A stretch of DNA of 40,549 nucleotides, from the NCBI GenBank assembly GCA_009773555.1, contig WSXZ01000048.1, positions 5,894-46,442 of the forward strand, read 5' to 3'. Positions 28,171-36,286 of the stretch are shown here, in pieces. How positions within the stretch are numbered: position 1 is the first letter of the stretch; each line of letters starts with the position of its first letter. A program made the translations under genes and the position numbers. Below the pieces are notes generated by a model. The model was not told the DNA's origin and did no database searches. It saw only the letters and a program-made list of their open reading frames with translations. This stretch comes from Methylocystaceae bacterium. Its GTDB lineage: Bacteria; Pseudomonadota; Alphaproteobacteria; Rhizobiales; Beijerinckiaceae.

Positions 28171-28917
28171 ATGACGACGCGTTGGTTCCCCTCAGCTTTG
28201 ACGACCGCCGAGGCGCCGCCCGGCATGCGCATCTATGCGATCGGCGACGTGCACGGCCGCGCCGATCTTCTGCACGTTCTCGCCGAAGCGATCGCCGAAG
28301 ATCTCGCGGCGCGCCGCTGCGAACAGGCGGTCACCGTGTTCGTCGGGGATTACGTCGACCACGGACTTGGCTCGAATGGCGTTTTGAAACGTTTGTCTAC
28401 CGCGGATTTTCCGACGCCCGTCGTGACCCTGCGGGGCAATCACGAAGAAACGATGCTGCGCTTCATCAACGACGCGGCGGCGCTCGACGATTGGGTCAGC
28501 AGCGGCGCGCTGATGACGCTGCATTCCTATGGCGTCGACGCCGGCGAGGAGGTGGCGAAAGGCGGAGCCTCACAGGTTCGCGTGAAATTTCTTGCGCATT
28601 TCCCGGATGAACATCGTCGCTTCATCGAAGAAACGCGGCTTTGGGCGGAATATGGCGGCTATTTCTTCTGCCACGCCGGCATACGGCGCAGCGCGCCGCT
28701 GCATTTGCAGACTCCCCACGATTTGATGAATATCCGTGAGGGGTTTCTCGACTGCGGCGAGTCTTTCGGGAAGGTGATCGTGCATGGGCATACGCCGCAT
28801 AACAACGTCGAGGATTTGCCGAACCGGATCAATCTCGACACGCATGCGTTCAAGACCGGCGTGTTGACGGCGGTGGCGCTGGACGGCGCCGAGCGGCGGT
28901 TTATTCAGACCGCGTGA
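28171..28917 (+). CDS. Metallophosphatase, serine/threonine phosphatase-like (PPP family)
   Basis: The 248-residue cytoplasmic protein has the bimetal phosphatase motifs in order: IGDVHGRADLL, VGDYVDHGLGS, LRGNHEETML, FCHAGI and VHGHTPHN. The usual GDYVDRG has His in place of Arg, which is a small deviation at the substrate-binding arginine. Relatives dephosphorylate phosphoserine/threonine or diadenosine polyphosphates. It is divergent from haoA and converges on yraN with a 4-base gap. Function in the cell is unassigned. Confidence 0.88.
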   Translation: MTTRWFPSALTTAEAPPGMRIYAIGDVHGRADLLHVLAEAIAEDLAARRCEQAVTVFVGDYVDHGLGSNGVLKRLSTADFPTPVVTLRGNHEETMLRFINDAAALDDWVSSGALMTLHSYGVDAGEEVAKGGASQVRVKFLAHFPDEHRRFIEETRLWAEYGGYFFCHAGIRRSAPLHLQTPHDLMNIREGFLDCGESFGKVIVHGHTPHNNVEDLPNRINLDTHAFKTGVLTAVALDGAERRFIQTA

Positions 28918-28921
28918 GGCG

Positions 28922-29302
28922 TCACCCGACGCGCAGCTCGAAGGCGTTTTCGAGATGGCGCGGCAGCCGGCCCGGCGCCAAAAAAATCGCGTCGGCGCGC
29001 AGCGTATAATTCATCGCCCAAGGGTTCGCCGCGAGCCAGCGGCCCACAGCCTGCGAGAAGCGGCGGTGTTTTTGCGGCGTGATGGCGATGACGGCGTCAT
29101 CGATAAGGCCGCGCGCTTTTACTTCGACGAAAACGATCGTGCGGCCGCGCTTCGCGATAATGTCGATCTCGCCGCCATGCGCACGAAAATTCCGCGCTAA
29201 GATTTGATAGAGCCGCGCCCGCAGCCACAGCGTCGCCGCCGTCTCGGCGCGAAGGCCATAGACATAGGCGGCGCGGCGGGCGTCGTGTTTTGTCTCGCTC
29301 AC
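28922..29302 (-). CDS. yraN: YraN family protein (UPF0102), endonuclease-like fold
   Basis: The 126-residue protein has the nuclease-fold motifs HGGEIDIIAKRG and IVFVEVKARG seen in this widespread family, and the RRAAYVYGLRAETAATLWLR start. Its biochemical role is not established; it is often next to rsmI, as it is here (rsmI begins upstream across a repeat). Length is usual. Confidence 0.9.
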   Translation of the reverse strand: MSETKHDARRAAYVYGLRAETAATLWLRARLYQILARNFRAHGGEIDIIAKRGRTIVFVEVKARGLIDDAVIAITPQKHRRFSQAVGRWLAANPWAMNYTLRADAIFLAPGRLPRHLENAFELRVG

Positions 29303-29325
29303 AATGAAACGGGCGCGATCACTAT

Positions 29326-29453
29326 GCCCCCTCCCTGTCCCTCCCCCGCTGCGCGGGAGAGGGGACTCTAACGACGCAGATCGTGCGGTTTCATTGCAGG
29401 GACCCGAGTCGGACTCCCTCTCCCGCGAAGCGGGGGAGGGTTGGGGAGGGGGC
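29326..29453. repeat. Composite inverted palindromic repeat between rsmI and yraN
   Basis: This is the same composite as 22621-22743: outer arms of GCCCCCTCCCTGTCCCTCCC type and GGGTTGGGGAGGGGGC type, each with a CCCGCNNNGCGGG hairpin, about 45 bases apart. It replaces the normal intergenic space between rsmI and yraN. Confidence 0.8.
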
Positions 29454-29464
29454 GCAAGTTCATC

Positions 29465-30379
29465 TCACTTCCCCCGCCCAGCCGCCAGCTCCAGCGCCCG
29501 CGCATAGACCTGTCGGCGCGGCTGGCCAGTCGCGGCGGACACCACGCTTGCCGCGTCCTTCACCGAATGCGCAGTCAGCGCCTCTTCGATTTTGGCGTCG
29601 AGATCGGCGGCCGCGGTCTGCGCCGCGTCGGCGCCGGGCGGGGCGACGAGCAGCACGATTTCGCCCCGTGGCGGCTCCTCTTCGGCGAGCGTCGCCGCGA
29701 GTTCATCGAGCGTCCCGCGACGGACCGATTCGAACATCTTGGTCAGTTCGCGGGCGATCGCCGCATTGCGCTTGCCGAGAATCGCCGCACAATCGGCGAG
29801 CGTTTCGGCCAGCCGGCGCGGGCTTTCGAAAAACACCAGCGTGCCGGGAATCGGCGCGAGTTCGGCGAGCCTTGCGCGCCGCGGTCCGCTTTTGTGCGGC
29901 AGAAAGCCCTCGAAAAAGAAGCGGTCGGTCGGCAGCCCGGCGACGACCAGCGCCGCCAGCACGGCGGAGGGGCCGGGCACAGACGTCACATGCACGCCTT
30001 TCTCCAGCGCCTCCTGGACGAGGCGAAAGCCCGGATCGGAGACGAGCGGGGTGCCGGCGTCGGACACGAGCGCGAGCTTCGCTCCCGCCTCGAGGCGCGC
30101 CAGAAGGTGAGGGCGGATCACCCTGGCGTTGTGCTCGTGATAGGCGACGAGCGGCGTCGAAATTCCGTAATGGGCGAGCAGGGTCTTGGTGACCCTCGTG
30201 TCCTCGGCGACCACCGCGTCCGCCGCGGCGAGAGTCGAGAGCGCGCGAAATGAAACATCCTTGAGATTGCCGATCGGAGTCGCGACGAGGTGCAGTCCCG
30301 GCTCGATTCTCTCGGCTTCGGCGCGCAGGCCAAAGGCGGTGTAGCTCGCAGCAGGCGGAGAAATGGCCTCGATGGTCAT
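29465..30379 (-). CDS. rsmI: 16S rRNA (cytidine(1402)-2'-O)-methyltransferase
   Basis: The 304-residue enzyme transfers a methyl group from SAM to the ribose of C1402 in the ribosomal decoding centre. The tetrapyrrole-methylase fold motifs are LHLVATPIGNLKDVSFRAL, AEDTRVTKTLLAHYGI, LVSDAGTPLVSDPGF and VPGPSAVLAALVVAGL. RsmI's FEGFLPHKSGPRRARL and FFESPRRLAETL are also present. The order lipoprotein (LpoA-like), rsmI, yraN is conserved in proteobacteria, with the first gene divergent. Confidence 0.96.
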   Translation of the reverse strand: MTIEAISPPAASYTAFGLRAEAERIEPGLHLVATPIGNLKDVSFRALSTLAAADAVVAEDTRVTKTLLAHYGISTPLVAYHEHNARVIRPHLLARLEAGAKLALVSDAGTPLVSDPGFRLVQEALEKGVHVTSVPGPSAVLAALVVAGLPTDRFFFEGFLPHKSGPRRARLAELAPIPGTLVFFESPRRLAETLADCAAILGKRNAAIARELTKMFESVRRGTLDELAATLAEEEPPRGEIVLLVAPPGADAAQTAAADLDAKIEEALTAHSVKDAASVVSAATGQPRRQVYARALELAAGRGK

Positions 30380-30562
30380 GCGCGTCGCCGATCTTTGTTC
30401 GTTTTAAGATATTAGATGTTCGTTTAAGAGGACAAGCACCAACTGCGCGCCAGCCGCAATTCCTCCAAATGGACCGTCTATTGACTTTCGGCTAGGGACT
30501 CGGACCCTTAGCGCGGAATAGCCGCGCCATGGCGAGAGCCCTCGGCGCCGCAGGGGGTTTTC

Positions 30563-31789
30563 ATGTCGACATTGTCTTCTCGCTCGCGCGCCGGCGCGTT
30601 CACGCGCGGGGCCGTGACGATGCGCGCTGCGCTCGTCGGCCTTGCGGCCACGCTCGCCGCCTGCAGTCCCACGAGCGGGCCCTGGGCGCCTGGCGCGCGC
30701 GATCTAAAGCTCAGCGGCGCGACCCAGACCGCCCCGGCCGAAAGCGAGACGATCGGAACAGGCGCGGTGAAAATCGCGCTGATCGTGCCGCTGACCGGCC
30801 CCTCGGGTCCGTCCTCCGTCGGCGCGTCGCTGCTCAACGCCGCAAAGCTCGCCTATGCCGACAGCGGCGCCAATGACGTGACGATCCTCGTCAAGGATGA
30901 TCGCTCGACGCCGTCGGGCGCCGCCGCGGCGACTCAGGCCGCCATCAACGAGGGCGCCGAAGTCGTTCTGGGACCGGTGTTCGGCGCCGGCGTCAAGGAG
31001 GCCAGCCGCGTCGCGCGCTCCGCCAACAAGCCGATGATCGCCTTTTCGACGGACTCCTCGGCCGCCGGCCGCGGCAGCTATCTGCTGTCCTTCCCGGTCG
31101 AAGGTTATGTCGATCGCGGCGTCAGTTTCGCCTCCCAGCACGGCAAGAAGTCGATCGCGGCGCTGGTGCCCGAAAATGACTACGGCACGCTGGCGATGGC
31201 GCAGTTCCAGCAGAGCGCCGCGACGTACGGCATCCGCGTGCCGGTCATCGAGCGCTACAAGCCGGGAGCGCCCGGCGAGTCTGTGAAGCGTTTGGCCGCC
31301 GCGCGCGATCAGTTCGACGCGCTGTTCATTCCCGAGCAGGCCGAGCAGATGCAGGCGGTGTCCAAGGAGCTCGTGGCGAATGGCATCGATTCCAAGAAGG
31401 TGCAGATTTTCGGCACCGGCCTGTGGAACGATGCGCGCACGCTGAGCCTGCCGGCGCTGCAGGGCGCCTGGTTCACGGCGCCGGAGAACGCTGGCTTCAA
31501 CGCTTTCGCGCAGCGCTACAAGGCCAAATACGGCTCCGACCCGGCGCGCGTCGCGACGCTCGCCTATGACGCGGTGTCGCTCGCCATCGCGCTGTCGCGC
31601 TCGCAAGGGTCGCAACGCTATTCGGAAAGCGTGCTGACCAATCCTTCCGGCTTCAACGGCGCCGACGGCGTCTTCCGCTTCAAGCCGGACGGCGGCAATG
31701 AACGCGGATTGTCGGTGCTCGAGATCGGCGGCGGTTCGGCGAAGATCATCTCGCCCGCGCCGCGCAATTTCACCGGCAACGGCGCGTAG
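30563..31789 (+). CDS. Penicillin-binding protein activator-like lipoprotein (LpoA/LivK-type periplasmic fold)
   Basis: The 408-residue protein has a lipoprotein signal ending LAATLAAC, with the lipidation cysteine at about residue 34. A type 1 periplasmic-binding fold follows (VKIALIVPLTGPSG, VVLGPVFGAGV, SIAALVPENDYGTLAMAQFQ, VATLAYDAVSLAIAL). The conserved neighbour rsmI makes LpoA-type PBP1a activator the likely role, but an ABC-transporter binding protein is possible. GGGGG precedes the 30563 ATG; an alternative ATG at 30620 gives a more compact signal peptide. Confidence 0.82.
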   Translation: MSTLSSRSRAGAFTRGAVTMRAALVGLAATLAACSPTSGPWAPGARDLKLSGATQTAPAESETIGTGAVKIALIVPLTGPSGPSSVGASLLNAAKLAYADSGANDVTILVKDDRSTPSGAAAATQAAINEGAEVVLGPVFGAGVKEASRVARSANKPMIAFSTDSSAAGRGSYLLSFPVEGYVDRGVSFASQHGKKSIAALVPENDYGTLAMAQFQQSAATYGIRVPVIERYKPGAPGESVKRLAAARDQFDALFIPEQAEQMQAVSKELVANGIDSKKVQIFGTGLWNDARTLSLPALQGAWFTAPENAGFNAFAQRYKAKYGSDPARVATLAYDAVSLAIALSRSQGSQRYSESVLTNPSGFNGADGVFRFKPDGGNERGLSVLEIGGGSAKIISPAPRNFTGNGA

Positions 31790-31882
31790 CGGTCGTTTCG
31801 CTCATCCTTCGCGACGCGCCATTGTGGCGCTCTAAGTAGAGTGGGCTCAGTCAGCATTCATTGATTTCTAGTGGAGGATATC

Positions 31883-32365
31883 ATGGCGACCAACCGCACA
31901 AACGTCTATTCGCCCTCGGAATTCCTGGAACGCCAGAGCGGTGACGCCTGTCTGCTCCCGCTGACAGTCGTCGGCGTTTCAAAGCCTGGCGCGGACAAGA
32001 ACTCCATTCTGTTCGCTCTGGATGTCGCGCGGGATGTCTGGATTAACGTGCCAATCGCGCTTGTCGAAAACGTCGAAGTTTTGGGAGATGCGAAGTGCGG
32101 CGCGGACAGCTATCCGCATGTCCGCCTGCGCATGAAGGATCCGAGTTCGCCCGAAGGTCAGGCCTTCGCCGCCTTCTTCAAGGGAATGGAGACCGCGCTC
32201 TTCGCCGTGATGCGCAAGGTGACGCCCATCTTGCAAGCGGCGGGAGAGGCGGGCCTGCGCGACGCCTGCCACGACTGCATACATGCGTGCACGCTGATCG
32301 TTCTTCCGCCGGACGATCCGTTCGCGCAGATCACCTGCATGCTGAATTGCAGCGCTTGTCCCTGA
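31883..32365 (+). CDS. Unknown 160-residue protein with a Cys/His cluster at the C-terminus
   Basis: The ATG at 31883 follows a strong GTGGAGGATA site. No signal peptide or domain is recognised. Eight cysteines occur: C23, C72, and a C-terminal cluster C129, C132, C136, C152, C156, C159 with H130 and H134 (ACHDCIHAC, then CMLNCSACP). The C129-x2-C132-x3-C136 and C152-x3-C156-x2-C159 spacing suggests metal or cluster binding, or a disulfide-rich end. The middle contains an amphipathic helix (GMETALFAVMRKVTPILQAA). Its last codons overlap a perfect 10-bp hairpin. Function unknown. Confidence 0.75.
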   Translation: MATNRTNVYSPSEFLERQSGDACLLPLTVVGVSKPGADKNSILFALDVARDVWINVPIALVENVEVLGDAKCGADSYPHVRLRMKDPSSPEGQAFAAFFKGMETALFAVMRKVTPILQAAGEAGLRDACHDCIHACTLIVLPPDDPFAQITCMLNCSACP

Positions 32366-32373
32366 CAAGCGCT
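32351..32373 (+). terminator. Hairpin overlapping the 3' end of the cysteine-rich gene
   Basis: AGCGCTTGTC and GACAAGCGCT form a perfect 10-bp stem around a CCT loop. The stop codon TGA at 32363-32365 sits at the loop. There is no T-run, so it may be rho-dependent or a part of the adjoining repeat. Confidence 0.5.
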
Positions 32374-32489
32374 TAGAGCAGGTTCCGAAAAAGTTGACAG
32401 ACTTTCGATGAGAACCTGCTCCAGCATTCTGGATTGGAGCGATTCCTTATCGATCACATGATTCCATGTGATCGGGAAGCGCTCTAAGC
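32371..32489. repeat. Nested inverted-repeat element of a Rhizobiales intergenic family
   Basis: The element is bounded by GCTTAGAGC and GCTCTAAGC. Inside, GAGCAGGTTC (32376) pairs with GAACCTGCTC (32412), and GATCACATG pairs with CATGTGATC around ATTC (32452-32473). From memory this resembles a repeat family common in Rhizobiales intergenic DNA. It fills the gap between the convergent cysteine-rich gene and glyS; the glyS stop codon (32484-32486) lies inside its end. Confidence 0.75.
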
Positions 32490-34679
32490 GGTCGCGCTTT
32501 CGCCGGCGATCTTGCCGAAATCGGCGACGCCCATCATCACGCAGCGCAATTCGGCAAGAAGCCGCAACCGGTTCAGCCGCAAATCGGCGTTGTCGGCGTT
32601 GACCGTCACATCGTCGAAGAAGACGTCGACCGGCTCGCGAAGTTTTGACAGCGCGCGCATGGCGCCGGCGAAATCTTCCTTCGAAAGATGTTCGGCGGTC
32701 TCTTCGCGCGCGCGGGCGATGGCGGCGGCAAGCTTATGCTCCTGCGGCTCAATGCGCAGATTCGGCGCATGGCGATGCGCATAGGCGTCCGGCCCGTCCT
32801 TCTTCTCCTCGGCCTTCAGAATGTTGCTGGCGCGCTTGTAGCCGGCGAGCAGGTTCCTGCCGTCGTCGGTTGAGAGGAATGTGTCGAGCGCCTCGACTTT
32901 GCGCGTGATCATGAGCAGGTCGTCCTGTAGCGGCGCCTGTTCCCCTCCCCCTTGCGGGGAGGGGCTAGGGGTGGGGGTCTCTGTTTCCGCAACAGCCCCG
33001 AGCGCCGCATCTATCAGATCGTGTCGCGCCCCCTTGTCGCGCAAGTAGACCTTGAGGCGATCGATAAAAAATTCGAGGAGGTCCGCCACAACGTCATGCC
33101 CGGACTTGTTCCGGGCATCCACGCCTTCACGTCGCGCGTGGATGGCCGGGACAAGCCCGGCCATGACGCCGTGCAGCGGCAAGCGCAGCTCGTTCTCCAA
33201 TACGATCCTAATCACCCCCAGCGCCGCTCTGCGCAGCGCGTAAGGATCCTTGCTGCCGGTCGGCTTTTCGTCGATCGCCCAGAAGCCGACGAGCGTGTCG
33301 AGCTTATCGGCGAGCGCCACGGCGATCGATACGGGATCGGTCGGAATGCGGTCGCCCGGCCCCTGCGGCTTATAGTGTTCCTCGATCGCCGCCGCGACGC
33401 TGGCGTCTTCGCCTTGCGCGCTGGCGTAATAGCGGCCCATCAGCCCCTGCAGTTCGGGAAACTCGCCGACCATTTCGGAAACGAGATCGGCCTTGCAGAG
33501 CGTCGCGGCGCGCTCGGCGAGGAAGGCGTCGGCGCCGACGATCGGCGCAAGCTCTTTCGCCAGCGCCGCGATGCGCTTGACGCGCTCGCCCTGCGTCCCG
33601 AGCCTTTCGTGAAAGACGATGGCGTCGAGCTTCGGCAGACGCGCTTCGAGCCTCGTCTTGAGATCGGTCTCGTAGAAGAATTTCGCGTCCGAGAGACGTG
33701 CGGCGATGACGCGCTGATTGCCGGCGACGACCGTCGCGCCGCCGTCCGAGGCCTCGATATTCGAGACGAGAATGAAGCGATTGGTGAGCGCGTTGTCCTC
33801 GCGCAGCACGAAACATTTCTGGTTCACGCGGATCGTCGCGCGAATGACCTCCGGCGGAATGGAAAGAAAACTCTCGTCAAACGCGCCCATGAGCGTCACC
33901 GGCCATTCGACGAGTCCGGCGACTTCTTCCAGAAGGCCAGCGTCTTCGACAAGCTCCAGTCCTTGCGCGAAGGCGAGATCCTTCGCGTCGTGCAGGATGA
34001 TGTCGCGCCGGCGCGCCGGATCGATGACGACCTTGGCGCGCTCGAGCGAGAGCGCATAATCCTCGAAGCGCTTCACGCGAATGGGCTGCGGCGCCAGGAA
34101 GCGATGGCCGTGGGTCACATTGCCCGACGCGATTCCGTCGACCTCGAAAACCACGACGTCGGGCGTCTCAGTCTCCGGTCCGAAAGTCGCGACGATCGAG
34201 TGGAGCGGGCGCACCCAGCGCAGCGAATCCCCGCGCTCGGACGCCGCGCCCCAGCGCATCGATTTCGGCCAGGGAAAGCTCTTGACGATCGCCGGCAGAA
34301 TTTCAGCAAGCACCTCGATCGTCTCGGCGCCGGCGCGCTCGATGACCGCGAGATAAAACTCGGCGCCCTTCTTGTCCTTCGCGACCGTCGCCTGATCGAG
34401 CGAGGCGAGTCCGGCGCTCTTCAGGAAGCCGGCGACCGCCGCCTCCGGCGCGCCGACGCGCGGACCTTTGCGCTCTTCGCGCAGATCGGGCTGGCGCGAC
34501 GGCAGGCCGACCACTTGCAGCGCGAGACGGCGCGGAGTCGCATAGGCGACGGCGCCTTCATAGGTCAGTCCGCGATCGACGAGCGCATTGGTGACGAGCC
34601 GCTTCAGATCGTCAGCCGCCTGCCGCTGCATGCGCGCCGGAATTTCTTCGGAGAAGAGTTCGAGAAGGAGATCAGACAT
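32484..34679 (-). CDS. glyS: Glycyl-tRNA synthetase beta subunit, with two repeat-derived insertions
   Basis: The 731-residue subunit binds tRNA-Gly and cooperates with GlyQ to charge it. It starts [17 protein letters not shown] and has the [48 protein letters not shown] and [15 protein letters not shown] motifs. Two segments do not belong to the family: about residues 504-529 ([17 protein letters not shown]) and about 566-579 ([13 protein letters not shown]). Both are palindromic repeats read in frame in the helical C-terminal half. They account for the excess over the usual length of about 690-700. glyQ is not in the window. Confidence 0.95.
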   Translation of the reverse strand: MSDLLLELFSEEIPARMQRQAADDLKRLVTNALVDRGLTYEGAVAYATPRRLALQVVGLPSRQPDLREERKGPRVGAPEAAVAGFLKSAGLASLDQATVAKDKKGAEFYLAVIERAGAETIEVLAEILPAIVKSFPWPKSMRWGAASERGDSLRWVRPLHSIVATFGPETETPDVVVFEVDGIASGNVTHGHRFLAPQPIRVKRFEDYALSLERAKVVIDPARRRDIILHDAKDLAFAQGLELVEDAGLLEEVAGLVEWPVTLMGAFDESFLSIPPEVIRATIRVNQKCFVLREDNALTNRFILVSNIEASDGGATVVAGNQRVIAARLSDAKFFYETDLKTRLEARLPKLDAIVFHERLGTQGERVKRIAALAKELAPIVGADAFLAERAATLCKADLVSEMVGEFPELQGLMGRYYASAQGEDASVAAAIEEHYKPQGPGDRIPTDPVSIAVALADKLDTLVGFWAIDEKPTGSKDPYALRRAALGVIRIVLENELRLPLHGVMAGLVPAIHARREGVDARNKSGHDVVADLLEFFIDRLKVYLRDKGARHDLIDAALGAVAETETPTPSPSPQGGGEQAPLQDDLLMITRKVEALDTFLSTDDGRNLLAGYKRASNILKAEEKKDGPDAYAHRHAPNLRIEPQEHKLAAAIARAREETAEHLSKEDFAGAMRALSKLREPVDVFFDDVTVNADNADLRLNRLRLLAELRCVMMGVADFGKIAGESATA
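32943..32980. repeat. REP-like palindrome inside glyS (residues about 566-579)
   Basis: CCCTCCCCCTTGCGGGGAGG followed by GGCTAGGGGTGGGGG is the same element as the inverted repeats around the DUF559 gene. In the glyS frame it reads as a Pro/Ser/Gly-rich linker, with no stop. Confidence 0.85.
33092..33168. repeat. 77-bp palindromic element inside glyS (residues about 504-529)
   Basis: The outer 33-bp arms (beginning CGTCATGCCCGGACTTGTTC and ending GGCCATGACG) are inverted with four mismatches around an 11-base core. This family is usually intergenic in alphaproteobacteria. Here it is read in frame as [10 protein letters not shown]...RNKSGHD. Confidence 0.9.
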
Positions 34680-34688
34680 TACGTTGGA

Positions 34689-35117
34689 TCAGCTTGCGCT
34701 TCGTTCCCCTCCCCCCGCTTGCGGCGGGGAGGGGCTAGGGGTGGGGGGCTCTTGCGTTTGGTAGAGCGCGGCGCAGATCGTGTCCACAACGCTTTCAAGA
34801 TTGCGCAAAATCTCATAATTCCAAAATCGCAGCACGCGGTAGCCGCTTGTCTCCAGAAAGCGCGTGCGCATTTCATCGCGCAGCGCTTCAGCGTCGAAGC
34901 CATGCTGCTCGCCGTCTAGCTCGACGACGATGCGCGTGCGATGACATGCGAAATCCGCGAAATACGGGCCGATCGGCGCCTGTCGGCGGAAATGAACATT
35001 TTCGATTTCAAGTTGTCGGAGCTGCGTCCAAAGCCGCCGTTCGGCCGGCGTCGCTTCGCGCCGCAATTCTCGGGCGCGGGCCGTTCGAGGGTCTGAACGA
35101 TCTGCTTTGTCGTTCAT
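34689..35117 (-). CDS. DUF559 / Vsr-like endonuclease-domain protein
   Basis: The 142-residue protein has the DUF559 pattern RELRREATPAERRLWTQLRQ, FRRQAPIGPYFADFACHRTR, IVVELDGEQHG and RVLRFWNYEIL, placing it in the very-short-patch-repair-like nuclease fold. The acidic residues of YFADFA and VVELDG would form the metal site. Function in vivo is unknown. I start it at the ATG at 35117. Its last codons (QEPPTPSPSPPQAGGGERSAS) come from the repeat at 34704-34749. It sits between glyS and trxB. Confidence 0.85.
   Translation of the reverse strand: MNDKADRSDPRTARARELRREATPAERRLWTQLRQLEIENVHFRRQAPIGPYFADFACHRTRIVVELDGEQHGFDAEALRDEMRTRFLETSGYRVLRFWNYEILRNLESVVDTICAALYQTQEPPTPSPSPPQAGGGERSAS
34704..34749. 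repeat. Left 46-bp inverted repeat flanking the DUF559 gene
   Basis: These 46 bases (starting TTCCCCTCCCCCCGCTTGCG) are the exact reverse complement of 35124-35169. The flanking bases do not match, so the repeat is exactly 46 bp. Each arm contains its own GCTTGC hairpin, as in a REP unit. Confidence 0.9.
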
Positions 35118-35123
35118 TGCGCG

Positions 35124-35169
35124 GCCCCCCACCCCTAGCCCCTCCCCGCCGCAAGCGGGGGGAGGGGAA
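35124..35169. repeat. Right 46-bp inverted repeat flanking the DUF559 gene
   Basis: This is the perfect inverted partner of 34704-34749. It lies 6 bases upstream of the chosen DUF559 start codon, between it and trxB. Confidence 0.9.
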
Positions 35170-35194
35170 TGCAAACGCCCTGTGCGACAATATC

Positions 35195-36157
35195 TCAGGC
35201 GATTTCCTTGACCGCCGCCTTCGGCGCATCGAGGAGAAATTTCTCGACTTCGAGCGCCGCCATGCAGCCGAGCCCCGCCGCTGTGACAGCCTGGCGATAG
35301 ACTTCGTCGGCGACGTCGCCGGCGGCATAGACGCCCGGCATGCTGGTGCGCGTCGATCCAGGCTCGACGGCGATGTAGCCCGACGGTTTGATCGTCAATT
35401 GGCCGCGGAACAGTTCGGAAGCCGGAGAATGGCCGATGGCGACGAAGACGCCGTCCGCCGCAAGCGTGTGAATCGCGCCGGTCGCGACATTCTTGACGCG
35501 CGCGCCGGTGACGCTCAGCGGGTTTTCGTCGCCGACGATCTCATCGATCACATGATTGAAGAGAATCGAGACGTTTTCCTGCGCCAGCAGACGCTTCACC
35601 AATACGCGCTCGCTGCGGAATTCGTCGCGGCGGTGGATGATCGTCACATGCGACGCGAGATTTGAAAGATACAGCGCTTCTTCGACGGCGCTGTTGCCGC
35701 CGCCGACGACGAGCACTTTCTTGCCGCGAAAGAAAAATCCGTCGCAGGTCGCGCAGGCGGAGACGCCGAAGCCCTTGAACCTTTCCTCGCTCGGCAGTCC
35801 CAGCCATTTCGCCTTGGCGCCAGTGGCGATAATGAGCGAGTCGCAGGTGTAAGACTTGCCCGAATCTCCGGTGAGCCTGAAGGGCCGCTCGTCGAGATGG
35901 GCCTCGACGATATGATCGGAGACGAGCCTCGTGCCGACATGTTCGGCCTGCAGGCGCATCTGCTCCATGAGCCAGGGTCCCTGAATCGGCTCGGCGAATC
36001 CGGGATAGTTTTCGACCTCGGTCGTGATCATGAGCTGACCGCCCTGCTCGAAGCCGGCGATGAGCACCGGCTCGAGCAGCGCACGGGCGGCGTAGATCGC
36101 CGCCGTATAGCCGGCCGGGCCGGAGCCGATGATGATGACGCGCGCATGCTGCGGCAT
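35195..36157 (-). CDS. trxB: Thioredoxin-disulfide reductase
   Basis: The 320-residue flavoenzyme reduces thioredoxin with NADPH. The FAD motif IIGSGPAGYTAAIYAARA is at the N-terminus. The redox-active disulfide is C135-A-T-C138 in SACATCDGFF, and the NADPH motif VVGGGNSAVEEALYL follows. The C-terminal FAD segment is GVYAAGDVADEVYRQA. Cytoplasmic; length is standard. The gene is preceded by a plausible AGG near the start at 36157. Confidence 0.96.
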   Translation of the reverse strand: MPQHARVIIIGSGPAGYTAAIYAARALLEPVLIAGFEQGGQLMITTEVENYPGFAEPIQGPWLMEQMRLQAEHVGTRLVSDHIVEAHLDERPFRLTGDSGKSYTCDSLIIATGAKAKWLGLPSEERFKGFGVSACATCDGFFFRGKKVLVVGGGNSAVEEALYLSNLASHVTIIHRRDEFRSERVLVKRLLAQENVSILFNHVIDEIVGDENPLSVTGARVKNVATGAIHTLAADGVFVAIGHSPASELFRGQLTIKPSGYIAVEPGSTRTSMPGVYAAGDVADEVYRQAVTAAGLGCMAALEVEKFLLDAPKAAVKEIA

Positions 36158-36239
36158 GAGGTGGCCTCGCGAGTGACGGAGCCCGCAATCTAGCCATTAT
36201 CAGCGTCGCCGCAACCGCTCTGGCTGCGCCAATGCGCAA

Positions 36240-36262
36240 CGCCCTCCCGAAACCTGGGGGCG
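36240..36262 (-). terminator. Hairpin after the first Gly/Trp-rich gene
   Basis: CGCCC and GGGCG arms around a loop with CTCCCGAAACCTGG lie about 25 bases past the stop of the gene that ends at 36287. It lacks a T-run, and the sequence resembles the better terminator at 36734, suggesting that the gene and terminator were duplicated together. Confidence 0.45.
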
Positions 36263-36286
36263 CTTACCGCCGCGTGAAAGTCCCGC

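Noticed and set aside
29326-29453. Repeat hairpins considered as CRISPR or an RNA gene
   Set aside because: Units are inverted rather than direct, spacers are not regular and there are no cas genes; they fit REP-type palindromes.
31816-31830. GCGCC/GGCGC hairpin after the LpoA-like gene considered as a terminator
   Set aside because: The 5-bp stem has no T-run; too weak to call.
32952-34919. Open frame of 655 codons opposite glyS and the DUF559 gene
   Set aside because: It is complementary to clear coding sequence, its product is low-complexity and Arg-rich, and it runs through repeats.
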